Source: Zygnema cylindricum (taxonomy: Eukaryota > Streptophyta > Zygnematophyceae > Zygnematales > Zygnemataceae). Taken from it: a DNA stretch of 64,000 nucleotides. Where the stretch lies: positions 1-64,000 of the forward strand of contig JBBHKE010001174.1 of NCBI GenBank assembly GCA_037447655.1, read 5' to 3'. How positions within the stretch are numbered: the first letter of the stretch is position 1; each line of letters opens with the position of its first letter. Below the pieces are notes generated by a model. The model was not told the DNA's origin. It saw only the letters and a list, made by a program, of their open reading frames with translations, and searched no databases. Below, piece after piece: positions 21,129 to 33,800 of this stretch. The translations under genes and the position numbers were made by a program.

Positions 21129-22164
21129 GTCTTCATTTCGAAATATAATACAAATACTTTGAATACTTTGTCTGGGGGATACTTTGAATACTTTGTTTGG
21201 GGGTACTTTGAATACTTTGTTTCTTTTTTTATGATGTTACTTGCAAGTAAGCAAGTATTAGTGTTAGTTTTGTTACGTGGAAAAACATGACAAATACTTT
21301 GTTTCTTATAGCCTAAAAAATTATAATGACTAGAAAAAAATTTATAGAACCCTAAAAAGAGTTTTAATCAAACCCCAATAAACCTGTAATCACGTAATGA
21401 TAATGTGCTAAACAAGCCCTTAAAACCCCTACACACGTATTTATGATAAAAATAATGTATACAACATAAACATTAAAAACTATACATGTAAAAAAACACA
21501 AAACAAGTTTGTCGATTTATTCATAGAAAACACTAACATGTAATAATATCGACGCTTGTTGAAATTGGACTCTTTTAAGTCCTTTGCTTTTCGTTAGATT
21601 AAGTTGAGTTGTGCTCAACATGACGAAGTACCATGTACTAGAGCGAAGGGAGGCTCCTGTGAATAACAAAAACAATTGGCCGTAAAGGTTAGTTTTCTAT
21701 AAAGAGGTGAGTCGTTAAAGACGAAGCAATAAAGGTGAGTCATGAAGATGACGAAACAATACCATACATTCCAAAGACATGACCAACAAATGATAACTGA
21801 AAGCATGCAACATCTACCATCAATGTAATTCAACATTCCTTACAAGAGTTTATTTAATTGGAGATTTTTATATAAATGTCTTAAAAAGAACAAAACTGAA
21901 AGTAAACAAATACATCGCGCGGATAATCGGACTAAAAACAGAAACTGTAGATTGATGTACCACAAACATATCCAAAATAAACGGATCCCAACAAACAGAA
22001 TAACACATCACAACATACATTGCATTGAGACGAATAGAATAAGAAACTTCTTGGCAGAGATAGCGGCGGCAACATTCCACACTATTTAGATTTGAAGAGG
22101 TGAAAGGAAACCATTATTGGCTTCGTGTTGAGAGACAGAGGGAGAAACTAAGCGTATAAATACT

Positions 22165-22212
22165 ATATTAGTATATATATATGTATGTATATATATATAC
22201 ATATATATATAC

Positions 22213-22266
<54 letters not shown>

Positions 22267-22905
22267 ACTATATATATAGATATACATATACATATATATA
22301 TATATACATATATATACATATATATATGTACATATATATACTATATATATACATACATACATATACATTCTATATATACATACATATACCTTCTATATAT
22401 ACATACATATACACACTATATACATACATACATATACATTATATACATACATACATATACACTATATACATTTTATTTATATACACACATATGCATTATA
22501 TGTATACACACTTTTATATTATATGTATACACACTTTTACAATATATGTATACACACTTTTACATTATATGTATACACACCTTTACATTATATGTATACT
22601 CACATATACATCATATGTATACAAACATATACATTGTATGTAGATATACATGTACATTACATACATGTATACATATACATTAGATACATACATATACATT
22701 AGATACATACATATACATTAGATACATACATATACATTAGATACATACATATACATTATATGCATACAAACATATACATTATATTTATACACACATATAC
22801 ATTATATATATACACACATATACATTATATATGTATACATACATATACATTACATATATATACATATACATTATATAAATATATACATATACATTCGAGT
22901 CAGAA
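22165..22905. repeat. ATAC/AT microsatellite tract, about 740 bp
   Basis: Nearly uninterrupted TATACATACATA variants, including runs of ACATTAGATACATACATAT units at 22676-22760. Confidence 0.95.
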
Positions 22906-22910
22906 AATAA

Positions 22911-23162
22911 ATATTTCCATCAGGTTACTGACTACTTTCGCAAACAAATTATCTTTCAAATTATCTTTCAGTAGATGTTCGTGTGTGGAGATTTACAAGA
23001 TCTAATGGATTGGCTAATATGAGTGTAGGTCATTTTCCTAAGCTCAAATCACATGGAAAAAAAAAAATTCAAGAGACTTCCACTATTATTAAACTCTAAA
23101 AATAATGCCAAATCCATATAACACCAGCAGTGAAGTTTGCTTAGTGGTGAAGCTTATCTTAC
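22911..23162. other. Spacer downstream of the 23.2-kb candidate exon
   Basis: Nothing beyond the donor at 23162 is seen; no terminal exon was identified. Confidence 0.3.
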
Positions 23163-24608
23163 CTTACACCATAGAGCTGCTTCTGAATAATTTTAATTAT
23201 TAGAATCCGGTAAAAAGGGACTAGCCCCCTCGTATACGCCATTTGTAGTAGTTGAGGCGGCGTCTTGTAAACTGTAAGAACCCCCTCTCCGCCAATAAAT
23301 CAGAAAACAAATCTAGCTTTTGTTTAACAAATATCTTACAAAAATTTGTGAAATCTTTAAATCCATGTTTTTACAGCAAAACCCAAAAATCGTTTTAGGT
23401 TTTCTCTCTTTCTCTCTCTCTCTCTCCATCTCCCTCTCCCTCTCCCTCTCCCTCTCTCCCTCTCCCTTCCTCCCTCTCCCTTTCTCCCGACATGATTTTA
23501 TTTTATCTATTATTTTGTTTAGGATAACTAAAATAAGTATGTTTGAACCTTAGTAACCATGTTCAATTTCTTTACTGAGTTAATAACTCACCGGGCGTAA
23601 ATGAGTTCAGATGTCTTCCGATAATTGGAAAACGCTGTGGAATTCATAAGTTTGTGAAGTATTTTAGTTCCATTTATACAAATTAGAATATCTTCTTCTG
23701 TACTGTAATAATTGTATTGGACAATTAGATTCTCCGAGGTGTCCGTACTATTTAATGAAACCTTCAAGTACCAGACCCATCTATTGGTTAGTTCCCCAAT
23801 GCAATTAGACTAATAAAATTCTGAACTGAAACCAAAGAATACTTCTCCGATACCTGCCATTTATATTTACAAATAATGAAGGATTGTAAATTGACGACAT
23901 TTCAAAAAAATTGACAGGCGTTGACAAGCAAATTGACAATTTTAAGAGCACATTAAGAAAATTCTAAATGATCTAAAAAGTGTGAGAGAAAATGAACAAA
24001 GAAAATATACAGAGAAGATTCCACATTAAACACACTATGACATTCACAAAGTTAAAGTAAAAACAATATTCACAAAGTTGAAGAAGGTAGAAACAAATAA
24101 AACCAAGGCAAATTTGCACCTTCATAAAACCCGACAATCAAAATGTGCGAGTAAAACAAAAACTAGAGGGAGAGAGGTAGAGGGAGAGGGAAAGAGAAAA
24201 GAGGCAAAGGAAGAGGGAGAGGGAGAGTCACAGACAGGGAGGGAGAGGCGGAGGGAGAGTGCCGGACAGGGAGGGAGAGGAAGAGGGAGAGGAAAAGGAG
24301 GATACGTAGGGGGAGGGAGAGGGAGAAAAAGAAAGAGCGAGAGAGAGGGACAGAGGCAAATACGAGAAGTAAAATTTCAAGATGATATTTACACAAGTCA
24401 CCTTGCTAATGATGAAACCCGATTGGTCCATCTCCGATTGCATCGCTGGAGGTAAATAAGAAACTATGGTTCCCGACAAAGCAACATTTTCTTCCGTACG
24501 GTTTGCAGGAGGAAAAGGAAACGCTTCTCCCGCGGCCGGCCAAATTCTTGACGAATTTCCCCCGCTCGCACCTTCAATAATGTTTCCATATTCGGAGACT
24601 CCAGCTAT
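23163..24608 (-). CDS. Three candidate internal exons of an unrecognised gene
   Basis: Exon 24608-24402 (acceptor TATTGCAG, donor GTGACT) is 69 codons, phase 0 at both ends, and contains SRIWPAAGEAFPFPPAN and SEMDQSGFIISK. Exon 23634-23592 (acceptor CCACAG, donor GTGAGT) encodes RFPIIGRHLNSFTP. Exon 23271-23163 (acceptor CTTACAG, donor GTAAGA) continues in a compatible phase as YKTPPQLLQMAYTRGLVPF. A second frame of the last exon also looks protein-like (NGVYEGASPFLPDSNN) until a stop, so an indel is possible there. No domain is recognised and no start or end is found. A CT-rich intron on the coding strand resembles the OTU gene introns. Confidence 0.4.
24160..24350 (+). repeat. GA-rich tract beside the 24.4-kb exon
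   Basis: GGGAGAGG-type repeats lying just downstream (minus strand) of the donor at 24401. A CT/GGGAGA block also sits upstream at 24729-24800. Confidence 0.85.
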
Positions 24609-24699
24609 CTGCAATAATTTAATACAATGTTTTGAGTTTTTACAGTTTTATTGCATTTTTTTATTTATTGACAGTCGCAAATGTCACCATAATTTAGCT

Positions 24700-25500
24700 C
24701 TCTACATTAGCTTGAAGGGAAACATTTCCCTCTCTCTCTCTCTCCCTTTCCCTCTTCTTCTCCCTCTCCCTCTCCCTCTCCCTCTCCCTCTCCTCTATTG
24801 AATATTCAAAATATCTATAATTGATGATGGGGAAAAGGAGGGAGGGAGGGAGGGAAAGGGAGACAAAGGTAGTGGTTGACAGGAAGAGAACCAGATTCGC
24901 GCTCCAATGACGAAACAAGGGGAGCTGTTGACAAGACAGTCCACTTCCGCCGGTCTAAGAAATCGAAACGTTTTGCACTTTGTCACAGATTGAAGCGGAA
25001 AAAACAAATCGGAATCATAACAAAAATTTCGGAAGAGTGGACGGCGGAGATTGACGGTTGAAACAAAAATGTAATTTGAATAGTGGATGGTAAAGATTGA
25101 CGCGCGGGGAATATAGTACAGTAGAATAGTGGACGCTACAATACTGAACCGAGCAATTTTCGCGCTACGGACAAACGGTGAGTGCGGTGAGAGGAGGTTG
25201 TGTACGCGTCCACGACGCCCCTTTTTCATTCTGTTTTACGACGCGTCGCGCCGCGCGAACGTCGCGTCTATAAATATGTTTAAGGGTTTTTTGTTTTTTT
25301 TATTGTAATTGCGGAATGAACTGCCGAAAGTATTTTCCCATCGACGGTCAAAATAAATTTATATCCACATTGTCGTACCAGATTTGTCCTTAAATTTAAA
25401 AATCTCAGCCGTACAGAAATCGTACGTGCAAGAAATTTGACGGTGGATAAAATATCTATCAACGAACCGACAATATATATTGCAAATCTATCGCATTTTT
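24700..25500. other. Mixed spacer upstream (minus strand) of the 24.6-kb exon
   Basis: A 144-codon minus-strand frame here (24795-25229) is not protein-like. A CpG-rich patch (25200-25270) could mark a promoter for the minus-strand gene, but no first exon is supported. Confidence 0.3.
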
Positions 25501-25507
25501 TATGGTA

Positions 25508-25706
25508 CACCGTGAATCGTTATTAGCCTTATGTACTCTATATCGGCACCCCAAAATTCTGACATTGATACCTTAAATAGAACAGATTACACTATTTAAG
25601 AACGTGGACCATAATCTGCCACGTCTCCTGGCACTAAATTAGAATGAATGACGCTAATTTTTTCTTTACTCCAATAATTTCTATAGCCTAATAACGATTC
25701 GCGGTG
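25508..25706. mobile_element. TA-family MITE, 199 bp
   Basis: Ends CACCGTGAATCGTTATTAG and CTAATAACGATTCGCGGTG are flanked by TA/TA. The core includes GTGGACCATAATCTGCCACG, shared with the 59942 and 60200 copies in inverse orientation. Confidence 0.8.
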
Positions 25707-25789
25707 TACTGTACAAAAACAAAAGGCCCTTAGCAACCAAAGGGCAAAGCACCGGGTCGCCCGCGACTATTATTTATTCTCCATTAGTG

Positions 25790-26246
25790 TAGTTCATTCT
25801 ATTTTTTTCTTTATTCTATTTAGGGTTATTTTCAGTACGTTGTCTCTTAAATAGAGTGGTGTACGGTCAATGTCACTCCGTACATAAATGTACCTTTATA
25901 ACTTAAAAAGTACAATAAATTAGTTTTAGTAACCGCGGACGCATGAGAATGTGCGTAAAAAAAATCAGGTCGTAAAAAATCCCGTTCCCACATATTCGTC
26001 CGACAGCCGCGTTTCGACCGTGTGAATGTACGATTTGTGTACGATTTGTCAAATTTTGTACGGAGACCTAAATTAGTGTAAGCATGTTTGCGACCGACAT
26101 TTTTTTTTTCAAAGATCCAAATTACCATAACCAAACAATTAGAATGTATGATTTTTTCCAAAATTTTCAAATTCTTAAATAGCGTACACCACGGTAATTA
26201 TTTTTATACGCTAAAAAAACTTACACGCTAATAACGATTGGCGGTG
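25790..26246. mobile_element. Left-truncated long TA-family element
   Basis: The interior is homologous to the 43344 element in reverse, and the right end is CTAATAACGATTGGCGGTG next to TA. The left TIR is absent. Confidence 0.65.
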
Positions 26247-26409
26247 TACAGTACGGCGGTAATCCTTCTATTAGCTTTAAAGAGCCGGCGTTATTGGTCC
26301 CCAAGTCCTAAGAATAAACTTTAGGGCAAATGAAAAGCGCATGCATGTTTTAATACGTTATCCTGTACAAAAGAGTACAATTTACAAAAACATTATTACA
26401 AATTTGGTA

Positions 26410-26941
26410 CACCGCGAACCGTTATTAAAGTATATAACTATAATTTGAGTTCATGAAATTTTGATTTTTTTTCTTAAATAGGATACATGATTTTAATTTT
26501 TCCTTTACGTTAACTAAGGTAGAGTACAAAATAGCGTAAAGAACGAAAGTACAATAGGATATAAATAGTGTGGCGTACATTCGATGCCAGACCGTACATA
26601 AATTTACCTTTTCAAGTGAAAATTTATTAAAAATTAATTAAATCAGACGCGCACGCATAGGAACGTGCGCTCAAAAAACGGGATCTCACACGTAATTTAG
26701 TCTGACATGTACGGATTATTAAATTTCGCGACGGCGTACGATATATAATATGTTGTACGGATACGTATATTAATTGATACAATTGTACGAATATTATTCA
26801 ATTTTTTGCAACTCCCAAATTAGCATTAATGCCAAAATTAAAATACACATTTAAAAAAAAAACCAATTCCTAATTAGAAGTAATAACGATAATTTTTTCA
26901 CAACACTAATTAAACTTTTACTCTAATAACGATTCGCGGTG
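26410..26941. mobile_element. Long TA-family element, 532 bp
   Basis: Ends CACCGCGAACCGTTATTAAA and CTAATAACGATTCGCGGTG are flanked by TA/TA. The interior again has GTGTGGCGTACATTCGATG-like and CGTACG words. Confidence 0.8.
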
Positions 26942-27100
26942 TACTGTTGCGTTAGGATTTGACGGTCAATCCATTAAAGCGCTTTGACTTGCGAAATATT
27001 GTAATAAACCGTTCATAATTTTGTCGCGTTTGTGAACGTTGACCGTCATAAAAAATAAACAATCCACACGGTTGACCAGCTTTTACGTAACAAAAGTGCA

Positions 27101-27647
27101 ATGACCACATGTAAATATAAAGTGTTTTCCCAAACCCACTTTCTCACCAAGTTAGAGGACAAAAGCTATGAGTCACTCCAGGGTGAGCACATTTTGTTGG
27201 CTTTTAACTTAGCTCCAAAATTGAAACCTAAGGGTAACCCTCGATCTGGCGAAAAAGTGAGATTGTTTCTTGAAATCCACGAGCTTTTATACAAGTTTAG
27301 ATAGTTTAATGCAGGTTATTTTACGAGATTCTCTAAAATTTAAGGTGAAAACTTTTACCGTCGATTTTCTTCTTTTTTCGCATCCGCAACTTAATCCCTC
27401 GTTCTTTCCGGTTTGTGGGTGGTGTACAGTTTACACACCTCAAAAACTAAGATATGATCCACGAAGGACGAGCGATGATAATCCTACAGTTGGCATAGGT
27501 CATGTGCCTTTGAGTTGGCTGCATTCGAATCCGATGAAACCGACGAGAAAATCACTTGCCATAAGATATCCTCGATGCTTATTTTGCCATCCATTGACCT
27601 TTGTTGAAGGGACTATGCAAAAGCACAAACAATCAATGATCTGTTAG
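27101..27647 (+). pseudogene. Two overlapping open frames, unrecognised, possibly a gene remnant
   Basis: The frame at 27101-27304 begins MTTCKYKVFSQTHFLTKLED. The overlapping frame at 27270-27647 contains FFPVCGWCTVYTP and YPRCLFCHPLTF, which look like paired Cys ligands of a zinc-binding site. A one-frame shift between the two would make a single product of about 180 residues. The segment lies between a TIR element ending at 26941 and a Harbinger-like remnant from about 27900. I do not recognise the family. Confidence 0.25.
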
Positions 27648-27899
27648 CCATTATGTTAGATTTCGACATCGTGAGCTTTTTTTCTGTTATGAATTAGTCC
27701 CTACATGCAAACACATCTGGAGTGTGGCACCAAAGTTTATAATCTAATTGTTAAATTTCCCCTTGTTTTCGTTGCTTAGTATATAGAGTAAGGAATCTCC
27801 AAATTTTTCTTGTGGTTATTCAATGAGTGAGACAAGAACTCATTTTCTTGTCTAGTAGGTCCTTCCCCAATAAAATCGTCTCTTCTTGATGAACTACCT

Positions 27900-28920
27900 C
27901 CTCCGCTTCCTCGGGCTTTAAATTATTTTTTTCGTGTAGGGGTTGTGGGGGGTTCTTCAACAACGGATGCAATTTTGCAAAAATCGAAGTTCGTGAAGGT
28001 GTATTTCTTCGCTCCCTCTCACACTACCGCTTGTAACTCACGGTTTCTGCAATGAAGCACAACAATAATGATAAAACGTGAAATACGTCTTAAAAGATTG
28101 CTTTTTACTATATTTCAGCATACTTTAATGGAAGGACAAGTGAGGGAAGGCGAGAAAATAAAAGATGGAAACAATGGCGATTCTTTTGGGAATTAGGGAC
28201 ATTGAAGTTGTTGGAAGTGAGCATGACGTCAAAATGTCACAAACCTTAGACATCTACAATGTCAAGAAAACTAGACGTCTATTAGCGCCGCTATATTGTA
28301 AACTTCACCAATTGTCGCGTGTTTTGTAGTCGTGTACAACCGTCAAAAATTGTACTCACGTCTACATCCGTCACATTTTAAAGTAACGATGTTTTTACCG
28401 AACGTCGGAACACTCTCAAAAGTAGTGATGTGTATCGATGGCCCCTTGCCAATATTCGATATGTACCTAATTTTGGGAACCCGATATTCGATACATCGAG
28501 AAGACCAATATCGCGATGTTTAAGCGATATGTTGGCCAATAATTCGATATATTTATATCGCGACGTATCGAAGTAACGTAAAGTCATTTTTTGTCAAAAG
28601 CCCCACCTCCCCCCCCCCCCCCCCCCCCCTCTCCCTTGGCACACACTTTATGTGGGGGGAGTTTGAGGATTCTCGGCACGATTCACCGTACGATTTGCCG
28701 TGCTAAATACTGTACTAAAGCTGCGGGGACACCCACTTTTTACCAAATATATCGCGATAATCTTTGTTGGTCCCAGAGCGATATATCGAGTCCATTGATC
28801 GATCGAATTTTCCGCGATAAATTTTTGCCCGATACACGACACTTTTGAAAAGTACCACGGAGAATCTTCACTTAAAAACAAAGTAACAAGACTAAGTTTC
28901 GGTTACACGGGAACATGCCC
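27900..28920. mobile_element. 5'-truncated PIF/Harbinger-like element interrupted by another TIR element
   Basis: Bases 27940-28420 and 28843-28920 match parts of the 58859 element (for example GACGTCA...TGTCACAAACC), and the right end GGGAACATGCCC is followed by TTA. The 28425-28842 element is inserted in it. No left end is found. Confidence 0.6.
28425..28842. mobile_element. TA-flanked TIR element, GTGTTGTGTATCG family, 418 bp, nested
   Basis: Ends GTGATGTGTATCGATGG and CCGATACACGACAC flank a core close to the 8348 element (GGCCCCTTGCC, ATATGTACCTAATTTTGGG). It is inserted in a Harbinger-like remnant. It includes a long C run. Confidence 0.75.
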
Positions 28921-29034
28921 TTAGAATGTGTGTCCATGTTTTTTTAGGCACCATAAATTGAGTTAATAACACTACCTTTTCTTTACTTGTTTACTCTAAT
29001 AAATCTTCATACTGATAGCGATTCTCGGCGTACT

Positions 29035-30421
29035 GAAATCTGTTGTCAAAATTCCGTTACTATATGCAGCTCTAAATAGACTGCAACTGCATGGGCTAGA
29101 TATAGGACAAAATACAGTATATGCACTGTACAATACTTCGAACGAATCACCTTGTATCGTGCAATAGTAGAGTTGACGCACGGCCGTTTAAAATTGAGAG
29201 TTAACGGCCGGCAACCAAGTATGCAGTCCTGCGGCAGTTCTCACCAATTTGTCAACTCCGGCATCTGGCGGTGGACCCCCCTACTGACAGCTGGCATGCA
29301 TACCTGTCTCCATGTGTCGCACCGCTCAACGTCAATCTGACTGAACGCTCAATAATTTGCCTGCCACGGATGATTTTGTATATTTTGGCTCTAACAATCA
29401 AAGGTTTGCTTTGGACACGTGGCAGAATTATAAGACGTAATACAAAACCATGTGGTCTGGCGTCCAAGGATTTTGATGAGCTGTATGGCCTTGCAGCGTA
29501 CGGATCTTTGTTTCGAAAGCGTACGGATATTTGTTTTGAAAGCGTACGGATCTTTGTTTTGAATCGGTCGCTTTTGACGAGCTGGAAAAAGATTACGGGA
29601 ACTTCCGGAAAAGCCGGAGATTCGCGGTTTCATATCCGACAAATCTACATTAATGGTCGAAAGAAACTGAAATGCAGAAAAAATCTAGCGAATCCAATTG
29701 TCGTTTTTTTATTTTTTACCTCGAAATAACCGTCAGGTTGTCACGTGACTCCTGCATCCCATTTGGAATGATACAAAATTCGTAATTTTTAGGGTTGTAG
29801 ATGCATTGTTATTCAACTTATAGTGAGAGCGAAATTTTCATTTTTAGGGTTTTTTTAGGGTTTGTAAAATTAGGGTTTGTAAAATTAGGGTTTGTAATTG
29901 TTAAGATACGGTGAATGTGTTTTTTTTTTACTGACTCTCCAGCTTCTGATTTATTTTCAACTTTGACCAGAGTCTATATCGCCATGTGGATTCGCCACGT
30001 CATCACAACTGACAATCCGCTACGCCATACGGTACAAAGTGTACTTTTTTGGCTAATAAATCTGTACCGTACTGTACTTCTGTACGAAATATTATTTTTA
30101 CGCTAGGTACAGGACGGACCTAATCAACGTTTCGAATTTCTGGAGGGAATCCAATTGTCGGTGGAAACTGGTACAAAATTTGTCGTTTTATGGGCGGCAG
30201 GCTGACGTCCATTTCGACATTTTCAAAAGTACACGTATGTACGAAACACACAATGACCATCCTCATCATTCTTTCATGACCGCAAAACAAAACAAAACAA
30301 ATCAAAATATCCAATAAAAATAAAAATTTGTTAAAACAAATTAACAGATGGCAAACGTACGACAGCCGAAAAGCCCAGAAAAATCGGCCTTCTCTGTATA
30401 TACCGCAAATACTAAATAGTA
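29035..30421. other. Spacer with CACGTGG boxes and GGGTTT words
   Basis: A worn TA-family end finishes at about 29030. TAGGGTTTGTAAAAT repeats lie at 29845-29900, too irregular for telomere. The 152-codon frame is listed separately. Confidence 0.35.
29271..29729 (+). other. Open frame of 152 codons, probably not a gene
   Basis: The frame begins at GTG and has no splice or start context. It contains three near-copies of a 27-base unit (CGTACGGATCTTTGTTT type) at 29496-29566 and a CACGTGGC box at 29418. The minus strand is also open over part of it. I see nothing that resembles a known protein. Confidence 0.15.
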
Positions 30422-30628
30422 CACCGTGAATCGCTATTAGTGTTAATGTTTTTTTCGCCACTAAAAACATTTTTTCCCCGTAGACACTTGTCGGATTGTG
30501 GAGCTGACGGTTGCGATTGAAAGCCTAGATTATCGGCTTCCGATTGGTGGTCTCAAATTGAAATGTGTACGGAGAAAAAATGTTTTAAGTGGCGAAAAAA
30601 ATATTAACCCTAATAGCTATACAAGGTG
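30422..30628. mobile_element. MITE, CACCG...TATTAG family, hairpin type, 207 bp
   Basis: Ends CACCGTGAATCGCTATTAG and CTAATAGCTATACAAGGTG are flanked by TA/TA, with the same subterminal arms as the other hairpin copies. Confidence 0.8.
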
Positions 30629-30723
30629 TACTATAAAACCGTATTTCAATAAAAAGCTAATAACATTTTTTTATGGCCTTTCATATCGCGAAGTATCTGT
30701 AATTATTTTTTTAGTGATAGTAA

Positions 30724-31504
30724 GGGTACTTTCGCATGTGCTATAGTTACAGTTATTTTATAAAGAGAAAACCCGCAGCCGTACCAAAAAATTGAAATTA
30801 TCACAGTATAAGTTGCGTTACCTTGAAACTCTATACCTACAGTAGTTTGTCGTCTAGCGCGATGCAATTTGTCGTCTAGTGCATTTCGACCCATTTTCGC
30901 GTCCTTCCAGCACATGTTAAAACTTTACATCAAACCACCTCGCAAGGTGATTTTAAATATAGTCCAATAAGATGGGCGAATAGGCAGATGTTGTCGCACG
31001 TATCGGATGATTTTTAAATTTTTGTGCGCGGAGTAAAAAAAAACCCTCACTGCACGTTTCCAGTCTGTTCGTGCTGTTTTCCGTGCGCTAATTTCCGTAC
31101 AGGGGTCGTCTCTCAAACACACGTGTATTCACACATATGGCGAAGGAAAAACATTGGGCACCTGTTGGCAAGTGGGAAGACGAAAAACGAAACCGCATTT
31201 TTGTGCGACAGCGAAAGGTATTTTAGTGTTTCGACACGTCGACAATGTGGCGTACGGACATTACGAAGTCACCAAAACTGTACGACGTGTGGAGAGACGC
31301 CTCAAATTGAAGCCGAGTGGAAGTTTCACCTCATTTTGTGTACCACCTCATCTGTCACACTGTTTCGTACACGTCTACGTAAGTCACTTTTTGTAAATAA
31401 CAAGTTATTTGCGTTGACATCCGAATGCTTTTAAAGTTTTAAGGAGAATCTTCGCTAAAAAACAAAGTAACAACACTAAGTTTCGGTTACATGCGAAAGT
31501 ACCC
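30724..31504. mobile_element. PIF/Harbinger-like TIR element, 781 bp
   Basis: Ends GGGTACTTTCGCATGTG and CATGCGAAAGTACCC are flanked by TAA/TAA. The interior resembles the 58859 element at both ends. Confidence 0.85.
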
Positions 31505-32074
31505 TAAAGGTTGAATTCCACCGAGGTAAAAAAAATGTCCTTGACGAAATTACAAAAAGTACGAAAATGTACTGTACCGTACTATATCTCCATGATGTAT
31601 AGAATCAAATATTTATAAACTTTTAAAAAAATTGCAAATGCTGACCAAAATTTATTGAACAAACAAATTAATGACACATGTCTAATTACAGGAATATAAA
31701 ATTTTGTATTTTGTCCATAATCTTGGTTCTTAGAGATTCTTTAACACGTGTCAACATTTTAGTCGCTGGAAAAATACGATTCGATACGATGCGGATTCTC
31801 AATCTTCTCGTAATCGAACTAATTCCGCCTTATGTTATAATTTCGTATCGACTGTAAAAAAATAGAAGATGGCAAAATGCTTTATTCCAAAAACTTTCCA
31901 TAGTAAGGTACAAAGGAGGTTAAAAAAAAATAAAAATCAATGAAAATCGACTGTGGGATAAGCTCGTCGACCTGATTCTACGGGATTCGGGTACATTACA
32001 GACAGTATTGTATCTTCCGTTAACAATTTTTCGAAAAAGACACTCAAAATGCGAAAGTTTAGAATTTAAAATAA

Positions 32075-33027
32075 GGGTACGTCCCCATGTTATCGGTACT
32101 TTGATAAAGTATTTTAGACAGTAGTTAAGATTCTCCGTACTACTTTGAAGATCGTCCCGCGAAAATGAAATTGGAACTTTGAAATGTGACGGTTGTAGAC
32201 GTAGGTACAACTTGTGATGATTGAAGACGACTATGAAACTTGCGACAATTAGTGACGCCAACAAAAACAACGACAAAAGAAGACGTCTTGGTTTTTGTGA
32301 AATTGTAGATGTTTAGAGTTTGGTGACATTGTGACGTCACGCTCACTTGTGACAGCGTTGACGTCACTAATTCAATAACTTTCCGCCATGTTGTTTTTCA
32401 TTCGCTGTTTGGGCGGTACTTTAACTCATAGTTCAAAAGTAGGTGAAAGTAGGCCCATACAATATGCCTATTGTACGCAAAACATACAATATGGCCTTAA
32501 GACCCATATTGTATTGGTCGCAAAATGAAAAATAATAGTAACAGGGTTGAGTTGCAGAGGGAGAGGGGAGAGGCGACGACGGCGCAAAATTTTGCAAAGG
32601 ACCCAATGAATGAAAGTGGAGGTCCGAGATCCTTGCAATTTTTACGTACATGCGCGTGACGGGCACGGAGAAAAATAGAGAGGACTCTCCCTCGTCCTAA
32701 ATTTGTCCAACTCCTGTGGCGCGTGTGGGGGTCGTTTTTCATTCGCTGTTTGGGCGGTACTTGAACTAAAATCATCCCCTCGAGGTGATTTTGGATGAAG
32801 TTTTTTTTTGGGCTGGATTCTCTTGCACGGGGTTGAAAAGGGGAAAACGCCCAAATGCGTTCACTTGACGACAAACACGCCGTACATCCAAAGTATGAAT
32901 TGACGTTCAATCTACTACTTTGGTAAAAATGATTTTCTCGTACGGCTAAAGTTTTTGTCAAAGTTCTCTGAATTTTAGGGCAAAAAGACAGAGAAAAGTA
33001 GATACTTTAATACATGGGGACGTACCC
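32075..33027. mobile_element. PIF/Harbinger-like TIR element, 953 bp
   Basis: Ends GGGTACGTCCCCATGT and ACATGGGGACGTACCC are flanked by TAA/TAA. A truncated hAT-like MITE and a 36-bp duplication are nested inside. Confidence 0.85.
32427..32555 (+). mobile_element. Truncated hAT-like MITE fragment
   Basis: The left end CATAGTTCAAAAGTAGGTG and about 125 bases match the 1911 and 42332 elements; the right end is missing. It lies inside the 32075-33027 Harbinger-like element. A 36-bp host segment, TTCATTCGCTGTTTGGGCGG and following bases, occurs both before it (about 32392) and at about 32737. Confidence 0.75.
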
Positions 33028-33065
33028 TAAAGCTCTTTAGTATTGTTTTTGGACAAATTGTGCCG

Positions 33066-33152
33066 CCCGATTCCGTACATACGCCCGATTTCGTACATAC
33101 ACCCGATTCCGTACATACACCCGATTCCGTACATACACCCGATTCCGTACAT
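33066..33152 (+). repeat. 18-19-bp tandem repeat, five units
   Basis: Five copies of CCCGATTCCGTACATACAC with few changes. There are no spacers. Confidence 0.9.
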
Positions 33153-33324
33153 TGTGACATAATGTTCCGCCGATCACCGACGCAGTAAATGACTTTCGGC
33201 TCCACCGACATTTGTCCGTACATACGGTCTTTTGGCACCATTTCCGTACACTCCCTGTTGACGACTTGACGACATCTCGAAAAATTGTCCGTTTCGAGCC
33301 AACGGCCTACTTCCCTACTGGCCT

Positions 33325-33600
33325 CGTGCCACGTGTCACTCTCTAGGACTCTTTTCACTCTCCACGTGGCACTCTCTTTCAGCCACAGTATATCTCCATA
33401 TCTGGGTGTTGTTGCCACGTGGCATTTTTTCCTCCCCACTTATTGTTTATTTACCAGAGTATTTTTGGTTGGTGTTTTCCTCCACGTGGCCGTTTGTTGT
33501 CCTTCCACGTGGCACTATTCTGCCACGTGTCAGCAAGATCGTATTCCTCTCTCGGCCCCTCCCTTTCTATCTCCTTCTCTCCCTCTCTTTTTCATTCTCT

Positions 33601-33639
<39 letters not shown>

Positions 33640-33800
33640 TCGCTCTCTCTCACACACCCTTTCCCCTCTCTCTTCTCTCTTTCCACCTCCTCTAATTGTT
33701 TTTTTGCCAAGTGGCATCTTCTCATATGTACACGTGGCAATATTTTTTGGCAGTATCTGCCAGTAAACGACAATTCATGGCTGCTGCCACGTGGCAATCA
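33325..33800. promoter_or_regulatory. Array of G-box motifs (CACGTG) upstream of the DUF620 gene
   Basis: At least eight CACGTGGC, CACGTGTC or close variants occur within about 475 bases, many as GCCACGTGGCA. CACGTG cores are bound by plant bZIP and bHLH factors (known biology). The array lies about 0.8-1.3 kb before the first DUF620 exon and may be its promoter; a pyrimidine tract and a GA microsatellite follow. Whether any factor binds here is not shown. Confidence 0.5.

Noticed and set aside
22185-22643. 152-codon Tyr/Ile/His frame
   Set aside because: Read from the ATAC microsatellite.
33066-33152. Possible CRISPR-like repeat
   Set aside because: Units are contiguous with no unique spacers, and the genome is eukaryotic.
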